A stretch of 64,000 bases of DNA from Glandiceps talaboti (Eukaryota; Hemichordata; Enteropneusta; Spengelidae). How positions within the stretch are numbered: position 1 is the first letter of the stretch; every line of letters begins with the position of its first letter. The notes beneath the pieces were generated by a model that had not been told where the DNA came from, ran no database searches, and was given only the letters and a program-made list of their open reading frames with translations. The translations under genes and the position numbers were made by a program. The stretch spans positions 6,351,001 to 6,415,000 of the forward strand of contig NC_135558.1 of assembly GCF_964340395.1 (NCBI RefSeq), written 5' to 3'. Of this stretch, positions 47,441-64,000 are shown one piece after another.

Positions 47441-47635
47441 CAGCCAGGGTTGGGGGGTGGGGGTGGACATGTGGTTGACGTAGTTTCCACACTTTGTGTT
47501 TCTCCTCCACTTGTCAATTCTTTAGTTTTCCTGGCTTCTTTTTCCATCGTCACAATCATCCGACAGCAGAATTCTTCTAAACATGGGGTTGGTTCCAATA
47601 AAAAATAAAACTGGTGAATTCCATATTTTTGGTGT

Positions 47636-47905
47636 TCTAAACATCTGGTCTGAGGAAACAGGTGACTTTAATAGCAAACACAGTAAACACCTGGTCTGAG
47701 GACCAGGCGACTTAGAAAAACAGTAAATATGTGGGCTACAGGGGGCTACGAGAACAGGTGACTTACCAAACATAGTAAACATCTGGGCTAAGGGAACAGG
47801 TGACTAAGCAAACATAGGAAACATCTGGGTTGAGGGAATAGGTGACTTAGCATAGTAAACAACTGGGCTGAGGGAACAGGCAACTTAGCATAGTAAACAT
47901 CTTGG
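47636..47905. repeat. Degenerate minisatellite, about 45 bp
   Basis: Six or so units of AGTAAACATCTGGGCTGAGG followed by GAACAGGTGACTTAGCA. Confidence 0.75.
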
Positions 47906-47989
47906 GAACTCCTTTGATTTAGTTTTTATACAAACATAAACAAAAATACTGCACCACAACATGATGTTTGTGTAAATTATTGTTTACTT

Positions 47990-48545
47990 TTATGGCAGTA
48001 TTATTTACAAGTTCAATGTCAACATCAAAGAACATTTGCTTCAGTTTGTAAGTTCCTGTCAGTCTGTACCAGATCACAAAAGACTTCAAAGATTACAGAA
48101 TCGCGCAGTGAAAGTTTGTATTTGTGCCCATCATCAAGGATATGTGTCAGACAATATCTCTATTTTCAAGAGGATGATGTTTGTTTGTAGTGTGGCTCCT
48201 AAATTAGCACTGAAGTACTAATAGTTCTCTATTTAAAATATGCAAGGGCTACCCACTCTGGACCTGTCTATGACACTTTTTCTAGTTGCCATGGTTATTT
48301 TGCCATACCATCTGTCATCATCACTCATTAACAACATATGGTACCAAGAAAATAAATTCTCTCCCAGGTGAAATACATAACACTGAGACTTTTGTGAGTT
48401 TTAGAAAGTTGTGTTTTGTGTTTATTTTTCATAGAGTTCATAGACTTGTCTACTTTATTTGTCATGTCTATTTATTCCTCAGTTTTCAATTTATAATGGC
48501 TTCTTGTAACACAGCTTTTGTTGACAAATAAACTTGAACTTGAAG
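47990..48545 (+). mobile_element. 3' end of a non-LTR retrotransposon (LINE), broken
   Basis: Encodes RLQRLQNRAVKVC and, about 250 bases on in another frame, LTTYGTKKINSLPGEIHNTE then SFRKLC. Both are conserved landmarks of the C-terminus of reverse transcriptase ORFs in the Jockey/CR1/RTE group. It ends with AAATAAACTTGAACTTGAA, a common LINE tail. Frameshifts separate the parts, so it is a dead copy. It lies just 3' of DHX16. Confidence 0.75.
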
Positions 48546-48631
48546 ATATTATCAAAGAGTAGATCCTGGTCTGTCATCCTTTCCCCTGTGATCTAGGCCA
48601 CCTTAGAATTACAGCCAAACTATAAAACACA

Positions 48632-56393
<7,762 letters not shown>

Positions 56394-57310
56394 CTGAAAA
56401 AGATAGAAAAATTATAATTGCGAGAGGACTTCTCTGATTTTTTTTGCCTCTTGGCAAAAACATATTTTATAAAAGTGTAAGAGTGAAACATTTTCAGATC
56501 CAACCACATTTAAGAATTGACAAGAGACTTTTGACAGATCATGTGACATGTACTTTGAGGTAATGTCAAAATGGTTGATGTAGAAAAAAAATGGAATTCC
56601 TTTAAATCAGAGAGGGGGGGATTTTTGATAAAAATAATTGTTCACGTATTAAAGAAGATCAAATTCAGACTTAGCAAAGTAAATTGTTTTATGGAACATG
56701 GTTATGCTTGCGTGATTTTTTTCATATCTTCATAACACATATAAATACATAGGGTAAAATCAAACTCTTATTTCCACCATTCAAAGTGCTTATGTAGTGG
56801 TGTCACCATCATTTAACCTATCACTCATGATCAATGACTTGACTTTTGGGACCGGAAGTAAAATTCCAGATATATAGGGTTGATTGTTCATGAGAAATAT
56901 AGAAATACATAGAGCCACCCTAATCTACTCTCTACCCCCCCCCCCCCCTTTTTTTTTTTATTACAAAAATGAGGTTGGATATATTACTAGACAATTATAC
57001 ATAATATATTTTTTCATATTTGTGTTATTGCATTACATCTGTGTTTTCGCAAATGGAATTGTTGGCCTTCCTATCACATTTATTCAACAAAAAAGTGACT
57101 AATATCTTTCTTAATTAAGTTAAAAGACCTTTGCCAATAGTTTAATCACTGTCTGTTTCTGATTCCTCAACTCTATCAGGAAGTGAAAGGAACTGAAAAA
57201 AATCAGTATTTAAACTTTGTTTGAAGTTTGAAGTTTTGTTTCCTGTTGTATGTATAGTAAATTTTATATTGCAAGATTATATTTCATTTGTGAATTTCAA
57301 TATGTTTGTC
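56394..57310. other. Unassigned DNA between DHX16 exon and TLR flank
   Basis: Homopolymers of C and T at 56935-56960. From about 56880 (GGGTTGATTG..CATGA..ATAGAAATAC) it pairs with 61998 onward: this is the left part of the duplicated TLR flank. No coding exon of DHX16 was found here on either strand. Confidence 0.5.
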
Positions 57311-57472
57311 TTGAAAATGATAGCTTGTGTCTTATCAATGGTAAAAACCCACAGTAATATCTTTTCAATAAGTTGAAAGTGGAACCTAAGCAGTTTCAAT
57401 GACATGACATCATGACATCATCCATGTATCATGTGTTAGTGACTAATAATACCAGTAGTTAACAACACCATG

Positions 57473-57480
57473 TATAAAAG
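57473..57480 (+). promoter_or_regulatory. TATA box of the TLR gene
   Basis: TATAAAAG in ACCATGTATAAAAGACAGTCAC, about 430 bases before the ATG at 57908. The same element is conserved in the duplicated flank at 63770-63777. The leader is either long or contains an intron. Confidence 0.5.
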
Positions 57481-57907
57481 ACAGTCACTTTACTGTCTTG
57501 TGTGACTCACAACCACTACTACGAAGCTGCTCTCATCTCAACGTTTTGCAATTTTGAAGTAATTTTGCATAATTATCACTTAAGAGCCTACATATCTACA
57601 CCTTTGTGGATACTACTGGTAGTTTGGCTGACTGGATGTATATGGTCATTTTTGTGCTTATTAATTGCAGTATTTGCTGATTGACATTGTGAGTAATTTC
57701 ATGACTTTCACTCAAGGACCTACAAATCTATGCCATTGTGGTTGCAAGTGTACAAGAATTGCTGCTTAGATGTTTATAGCCATTTCTGTACTTTGAACTG
57801 CAGCTGATTTACACTGTGTGTAATTTCTGACTTCCATAATTCCAGTCTGGTGATCTTCCTGCATTTATTAAGTTTATTCAGATATAATCTCACATACTGA
57901 GGACAAA

Positions 57908-60739
57908 ATGGCACAGGTGAGAGTTCTACACATCTTTACTTTGATACTGGTCTGTTATAGCATACATGTATTCTCATCACATACACTCTGCAAGGTGTAT
58001 AATTCAACCTGTGTTGATTGCGGATATAGGGATCTAAACAAACTACCAGATGACATACCATCATTCGCTACCTACTTAGAGCTGTCTCACAACATCATCA
58101 CATCCCTACCACCAAATGGTACAATCCATCTAACAAACCTCCTTGTACTTAACATCAGTTACAATTATGAAATTGGAAATCAAGAAATTGGCAGCATCAA
58201 TACTGACTCTCTGAATGGACTGCATAATTTGAAAATATTAAAACTCATACAAAATGGAATCCATACAATTGATGCCACAGCATTCAAGGATCTTCAAAAC
58301 TTGGAATTTTTAGATATCAGCGGCAACTTTCTCACGGCAATCCCAAACCAACAGTTTTTCTATCTCAAAAGTTTGAGGACTTTGAATATCTCCAGCAACA
58401 TCCTTACTACACTGTCCCCTTTGTCTATGGAAGGACTCTTTAATTTGCAACATCTGAACTTAAAGCACAACGAAATCAGTGATTTACCAGATGATGTCTT
58501 CAAAGACCTCACAAACTTAACAGCAATAAGCTTACAAAAAAACACATTATCATGTCTACCGTACATATCACTTCTACCACTGAAAAACATTGAAGCTATT
58601 GATTTGAATGACAACTTTTTTGATGCAGAATGTGATATCATAACACTTGAAAACTTCACAAGACTAACCACACTATGGCTATCGGACTGTAACCTGGTTG
58701 AAGAAGACCTACAGACATTGGGTTTACAACATGTGGCACTAAGAGAGCTCACACTGGGTGGTAACAAAATAACACCACTCACTTTCACTTTCCTTCAAAA
58801 TGTACAAAATGTTTCTAAGTTGGATCTCTCAGGTAATGAAATCACAGGTTATGATTTGGAAGAACTTTCAAACATTTTTAAAGATCACGAAATCACAACA
58901 GTACTGGAAGAGCTGCACCTTTCTGAGAATGATCTAAATCTGCTACCTGATGGAGGATTCCAGTGGTCTCCAAAACTCAAAATACTTCGTATTGACTTCA
59001 ATGAACTTGAATTCATTCCTTCAGGTGCATTTACAGGTGTGGAACATCTGTTATCATTAGACTTGGGCTCAAATTACTTGTCTGATATCACAGAATTGTC
59101 TTTTAACCTGCATGGACTTTTCACTTTGGAACACCTTTATCTATATAGTAATCAATTTAATGGTGAAATTCCTCAAAATCTTTTCTCAAATCTTACATCT
59201 TTACTAGAATTAGACCTGTCTGATAATAGATTTACTTCAATCAATCCTAACTGTTTCACTTTCCTGTCAGCACTTGAAACTTTAGATTTGTCTTCAAATC
59301 TTTTTCATCAGATCCCAGATTCAGTCTTTTCACCCTTGACATCACTCAAAGACATAGGACTGAGTGGCACTCCGACTGTAACCCGTAACTTTATACCCAT
59401 AATTGGTGACAATCCCTTCAGAAATTTGACAAATTTGATGAAAATATCACTATCGCCCAATCAAATTCAGTCTTTGTACCAGACAGATAATGAAGCTTTG
59501 AGGTACCTTATCATCACTGATGGAGTAGAAGATGCCCTCCTGAATTTGGAAGCCTTCCATAGAATCAAACTCCCACGTCTCACTAACCTATTCATTCTTG
59601 CTGTTGGTTTGACTTACAATTGTTCTGATCAGGAACATAAATTTTGTGATCAAGGACACAAATTTCCATCAATAACAACTTTGGAGCTATTTTTGACTCC
59701 CTGTAAAGAACCTACTACACAAGGACTTGCAAGGTTCTTAAAGTTATTTCCTAACCTTGAAGCATTTTCTATGAAAAGTGAGCAACAACCTACGATAGAT
59801 TCCCATTACATAGAGAGTATGAATGTACTGCCTGACAGCTGGAAACATCTTAAATCGTTAGATTTGACCCGGAATCAAATCAAGCAGATCAACATGGATG
59901 TCATAAAGTCCAACCCTAATGTGATATCCATCAATATTGGTGACAACCCATTTGACTGCTCTGGTTGTAATATGAAGGATTTCACAGACTGGTTAAAAAC
60001 AGATAAGAAAACCCAAGTAAAAAATGTAGATGACTTTAGTGCCTACAAATACTTGTGTCAGAAACCACTTAATAAGAAGGGAATTCTTCTTTACAACTTA
60101 AGCTTTGGGTGGGAATGTAATCTAGCATTTATTGTCTCTGTTCCCTTAGTTAGCTTTTTTGTCTTCATAGCCTTAATCATTACACTTTGTGTCTATTTCC
60201 AATGGCATATCCGTAACTTGATATTTCAAATCAAACTGAAATGTCGTGGTTACGACCTTCATGTCAATGATGAAATGCAACCATTGGATATGAAATATGA
60301 TGCATTTATTGTCTATAATCAGCATGACAGGCCTTGGGTTATGCAGCAATTAGTTCAGAACTTAGAAAATAATGATCAACATAATTTCAAACTCTGCGTT
60401 CATGAACGTGATTTCATGCCAGGTGTTGAAATTTTTGATAACATTCTAGATAGTATAGAGAATAGTCGCAAGACTGTGTTGATACTGTCACCTCAATTTG
60501 CAGAAAGTGAGTGGTGTTATTTTGAGATGAGAATGGCTCAGAACTATTTGTTTGAGGAAAAACGAGATGTAATCATTTTAGTATTACTAGAGGAAATTCC
60601 AGATCACTTAATGCCTAGAGTTTTACGTAAATTACTTACTACAAAAAGTTACATAAAATGGACCAAGAACAAAGTTGGCCAAAGACTTTTCTGGAAGAAA
60701 TTGAAACTTGCACTGAGGAAAGTTGATAAGATGAAATAA
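57908..60739 (+). CDS. Toll-like receptor, complete and intronless (943 aa)
   Basis: A hydrophobic signal peptide (residues 1-24, ending HVFSS) is followed by a short cysteine-bearing N-cap (CKVYNSTCVDCG). About 20 leucine-rich repeats of the LxxLxLxxN type span residues 50-660. A single C-terminal LRR cap (NPFDCSGCN..YLCQKP) occupies 675-725, which makes this a single-cysteine-cluster TLR as in vertebrates. One transmembrane helix lies at about 738-763 and a TIR domain at about 795-935. The TIR box 1 is YDAFIVY, box 2 is CVHERDFMPG with the signalling proline present, and box 3 is an FW pair in LFWKKL. The receptor senses microbial or endogenous ligands and would signal via MyD88-type adaptors. 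The ATG has context AAAATGG. No close human counterpart is claimed. The flank is duplicated at 63.6-64 kb. Confidence 0.95.
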   Translation: MAQVRVLHIFTLILVCYSIHVFSSHTLCKVYNSTCVDCGYRDLNKLPDDIPSFATYLELSHNIITSLPPNGTIHLTNLLVLNISYNYEIGNQEIGSINTDSLNGLHNLKILKLIQNGIHTIDATAFKDLQNLEFLDISGNFLTAIPNQQFFYLKSLRTLNISSNILTTLSPLSMEGLFNLQHLNLKHNEISDLPDDVFKDLTNLTAISLQKNTLSCLPYISLLPLKNIEAIDLNDNFFDAECDIITLENFTRLTTLWLSDCNLVEEDLQTLGLQHVALRELTLGGNKITPLTFTFLQNVQNVSKLDLSGNEITGYDLEELSNIFKDHEITTVLEELHLSENDLNLLPDGGFQWSPKLKILRIDFNELEFIPSGAFTGVEHLLSLDLGSNYLSDITELSFNLHGLFTLEHLYLYSNQFNGEIPQNLFSNLTSLLELDLSDNRFTSINPNCFTFLSALETLDLSSNLFHQIPDSVFSPLTSLKDIGLSGTPTVTRNFIPIIGDNPFRNLTNLMKISLSPNQIQSLYQTDNEALRYLIITDGVEDALLNLEAFHRIKLPRLTNLFILAVGLTYNCSDQEHKFCDQGHKFPSITTLELFLTPCKEPTTQGLARFLKLFPNLEAFSMKSEQQPTIDSHYIESMNVLPDSWKHLKSLDLTRNQIKQINMDVIKSNPNVISINIGDNPFDCSGCNMKDFTDWLKTDKKTQVKNVDDFSAYKYLCQKPLNKKGILLYNLSFGWECNLAFIVSVPLVSFFVFIALIITLCVYFQWHIRNLIFQIKLKCRGYDLHVNDEMQPLDMKYDAFIVYNQHDRPWVMQQLVQNLENNDQHNFKLCVHERDFMPGVEIFDNILDSIENSRKTVLILSPQFAESEWCYFEMRMAQNYLFEEKRDVIILVLLEEIPDHLMPRVLRKLLTTKSYIKWTKNKVGQRLFWKKLKLALRKVDKMK

Positions 60740-61990
60740 GTAGCTGATTTCTAAGCATTGGCAGTAAATATTCAATAGATTTCATAAATGTGTACATTTT
60801 AGTAGTGACACCATCTTTTTCTTAGGCAATATGTTAAAGCTGTACTTTCTGTAACTGGAGAATTGTTTTTTACGATCAGACAACCAACAATATATTCCTG
60901 AAAATTGTTAAAATACCAATGATTTGGCATTATACATGTCAATTAGTGGTTGATTTTATCTGTAAATAGTACAGTATCAGGTTAAAATCATGACTGATGA
61001 TTTTAAGGTGTGGACCCAAAAATCCATGTGACTGTATTTATTGTACCATACAATGTGTACAGCTACACAGATATGTTTACACACAGGTGATTCAATGTTG
61101 TTCAGGGTGTATGATAGTACAAGTAAGTCACTATAAAATGTATCTAACAAAACAGTTTCAAAGGTGAAGAAATCCACTGGTCCTGGGTCCGGGACTCTAA
61201 ATTTTTTGGAGCAGACCACACAAATTTTACCTTGTCTGGTTTGTCGGACTAGTACCTTACTGATAAAAAGTCGTTTGAGTATACAGATTCATAGGCAAGA
61301 TTTAATGTTTCACATTAGCGGGACCTGGGACCACTAAATTCTTTCAGCAGGACCACTGGATTTTTTAAGGCAATGGTCCAGGGACCACCAGTTCACAAAA
61401 TGATTTGTTCACCCCTGAGTTTAGAAAAACTTTCTAGTTACAGCTTGTACAGCTTTCAATGATCTTTGAGATTTATTGAACTTCTCTTACCACAAAGACT
61501 GGAGTTCTGATCTTAGATTATGAATTATTCACCTGGGATATTTTAGCTAAATGAGTTAGCCTTCTTTAGCGGTTTAATGATGTATACTTGTTATACAACA
61601 AATATTTTGTTATGACAATGAATTTATTAATTAATCAAAAGAATTTCAATCTTAAGATAGAACAGTGACTTTGATATTCACTCTGCTGATAACTATAATG
61701 TTGTGACGTATGGGCAAACATACTTGAATTTTATCAATATACAATGTACTACACAGACTGTCATTTTTGTATCGATGTTAACAAAAATAGTACACAGACA
61801 TTGTTGAAATTTATCACTCAATGTTATTGAAAATATTACACAGACACTTTTAAATTGTATCAATGTTAACATGGTACATAGACACTTTGGATTGGAAGAA
61901 CAGTTTTATATTGTCTTTTTAAGTTGATGTCAGTATCCACATCCACTATTTTGGTCACAGAGGGCATCATTGTTTTCAAATTCAAATTTC
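60740..61990. other. TLR 3' flank
   Basis: No gene. GGTCC(A/C)GGGAC-type words recur near 61180-61390. There is a dispersed repeat at 61887-61955 shared with 50.1 kb. No convincing AATAAA was found in the first 500 bases; the nearest clear one is near 62190. Confidence 0.4.
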
Positions 61991-61997
61991 AAAAATA

Positions 61998-64000
61998 TAG
62001 GGTTGATTGAATCATGACAAACATAGAAATATGTAGAGCTACCCTCATCTACTTTCTACCTTTTTTTTGTGTGTGTGTTTTTTTTTTTACAAAAAATGAG
62101 GTTGGATATATTACAATTACACATAAATACATTTTGTCATATTTGTGTTCTGCAAACGGAATTGTTGGCCTTCCTATCATATTTATTCTGCAATAAAGTT
62201 AATAATAATATCATTTTTAATTATCTGACAAGACCTTAGCCATATTTTAATCACTGTCTGCTCCTGAACTATATCAGGAAGTGAAAGGAACTGAAGTCAT
62301 TCTCACTACTATAAATCAGGGTTATACTTTGCAATTTTGAAGTTTTGTTTCCGATATTGTATGGCCATAGTAAACTTTATCTTGCAAGATTTTATTTCAT
62401 TTGTAAATTCCAATATTTCTGTCTTGAAAATGATAGCCCAGTGTTTCCTCTGGGTCAAAAAATTTACTAGCAATTTGGCTAATTTGCCTCAAAATTTATT
62501 AGCCAAACCAGACTTTCAATTAGCGAAACTTTTGCGATAAACATGAACCTATATAAATAAAGACAATAATGCAAACTTGTATGTTTTTACTCTGTTTATT
62601 TACATACATTTTTCATGTCATGTTGGCAAACGTACGGTTCTCATCTTTGCTTCGAAGTTGTAGCACCAAACATCGAGGTTTTAGTCAGTTCTCATTGTAA
62701 CTATTTTTTAAATTTCAATGTGAAGTGTGACCTGTGAAATTTGAATATGACCCATTGTATGCATAACGTTTCAACAGTTTCATGTGCCCCATGACCATTT
62801 CCTGATGTGGAGAGCACGTCTTGGGTAGTTTAGAAACTATGCCATGTTATCATTACTTATCCACATGATTGGTTACTTATTAACATGTGGTGAGAAAGGG
62901 TTTCCATCTATAGTACGGCCATTACGGTGAAGCATCTTCCCTCACGAGTGACGCGATGATCAAATGGAGCACATCATTGGACAGTCTATGCTGAAAACTT
63001 CATTTAGATAAATTCAAACTGCCACGTCACCATTTCATTCTCACTAACACTGAAACTTTTTCTTTTTGAGCTTCGTTACAAGATCGAACACATTACGTGA
63101 ATTTACCGTTCACTGCACCATCCTCTTCGTCTGGTTGGCATGTTATGTATCATTCAAGAATAAACAAATATCTTTGTGTATTACAAGTTAACAGTTCTCC
63201 TGCATAGTGGAAGGGCCCGGTAATAAAGACGACTCATCTTCCATCGCCCCTTGCATGTCACGAACTACTTGATCAAATGTTACAAGCATGGATCGCATGA
63301 TCAGATGCTGAAAGTTTTACACAACGGAACTTACAAGATTGTTGGATGGGACGTTATTTGCATTACTGATGAAACAATTTTATGATTTGAAAAACGCACA
63401 ATGTGTATACTTCCTTCTAAAAATGTAATACAATGTAGTTAAATTACGGATATTCCATGTTACGACAAAGTAACCACAACCATTACGCATAGATTTTGTG
63501 GTGCCCTATTCTAAATTGGCTTCGCAGTTTGGCTAATTGTATCAAAAATATTCTCGCCAAATGCAGATTTTATTCACATTTTGCGATTTGGCGAGTGTGC
63601 AGCAGAAACACTGATAGCTTGTGTCTTATCAGTGGTAAAAACCCACAGTAATATCTTTTCATTAAGTTGAAAGTGGAACCTAAGCAGTTTCAATGACATC
63701 ATGACATCATGACATCATCCATGTATCATGTGTTAGTGACTAATAATACCAGTAGTTAACAACACCATGTATAAAAGACAGTCACTTTACTGTCTTGTGT
63801 GACTCACAACCACTACTACGACGCTGTAATTTTGCATAATTATCACTTAAGGGCCTACACATCTACACCTTTGTGGATACTACTGGTAGTTTTGGCTGAC
63901 TGGATGTATATGGTCATTTTTGTGCTTATTAATTGCAGTATTTGCTGATTGAAATTGTGAGTAATTTCATGACTTTCACTCAAGGACCTACAAATCTATG
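61998..64000 (+). repeat. Second copy of the TLR 5' flank (segmental duplication), interrupted by a transposon
   Basis: 61998-62437 pairs with 56880-57316, and 63612-64000 pairs with 57317 to about 57732. The last part is nearly identical over about 390 bases apart from a 29-base gap near 63826 and a few substitutions, including the TATA box and the leader. The window ends before the place where an ATG would be expected, so a second TLR copy probably starts just outside. Confidence 0.85.
62438..63611. mobile_element. Non-autonomous DNA transposon inserted in the TLR flank copy
   Basis: Comparison with the uninterrupted flank at 57317 shows a 1.17-kb insert. Its ends are inverted: CAGTGTTTCCTCTG at the left and CAGCAGAAACACTG at the right. 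ATAGC is repeated on both sides. Subterminal segments TTGGCTAATTTGCC and TTGGCTAATTGTATC recur near both ends. There is no transposase frame. The CAGTGTTTC ends resemble those of hAT elements, but the visible flank repeat is 5, not 8, bases. Confidence 0.75.

Overview
The window is nuclear DNA from a bilaterian animal, most likely a marine invertebrate. It is AT-rich, its genes have GT-AG introns and long non-coding stretches, and it carries satellites, tRNA-derived SINEs, LINE and BEL/Pao fragments and MITEs. The proteins (Ly6/uPAR, STPG repeats, PPP1R11, POLR1H, DHX16, a Toll-like receptor) are animal families. The species cannot be fixed from the sequence; a non-vertebrate deuterostome or a lophotrochozoan would fit.

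Layout: 0.4-0.7 kb holds the last exon of a Ly6/uPAR-type GPI-anchored protein (+). From 3.7 to 17.1 kb lies a gene for an acidic protein with sperm-tail PG-rich repeats (+), whose exon phases I checked codon by codon. PPP1R11 (+) is at 18.1-20.3 kb and converges on POLR1H/ZNRD1 (-) at 23.2-26.5 kb. The region from 26.5 to 30 kb is gene-poor and contains two large hairpins. The 30-47 kb region is a mosaic. Three small exon-like modules (here A, B and C) and their flanking introns recur three or four times each, mostly decayed, and two blocks of a parvovirus-like endogenous viral element (EVE) sit among them. Block 1 (32.0-35.5 kb) has the 3' end of a replication-gene (NS/Rep) facing two open capsid-type genes. 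Block 2 (37.3-39.4 kb) has the broken 5' half of an NS/Rep gene with HUH and SF3 helicase motifs. A BEL/Pao fragment, unassigned DNA, and more B, C and A modules follow. At 47-48.6 kb are minisatellites and a LINE 3' end. From 48.6 to 56.4 kb (-) lies the C-terminal half of the spliceosomal helicase DHX16. At 57.9-60.7 kb is an intronless, complete TLR (+). The last 2 kb repeats the TLR 5' flank, so a second TLR copy probably starts just past the edge.

The most notable points are these. (1) PPP1R11, POLR1H and DHX16 all map to the human MHC class I region on 6p, so this looks like ancient microsynteny with immune-type genes embedded in it. (2) The viral block has open capsid genes, a promoter region containing RFX X-box palindromes, an apparently exact 263-bp tandem duplication at the capsid 3' end, and a paralogous empty site at about 46.2 kb. 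(3) A hairpin lies inside the putative first NS intron. (4) A DNA transposon in the duplicated TLR flank can be delimited by comparison with the uninterrupted copy.
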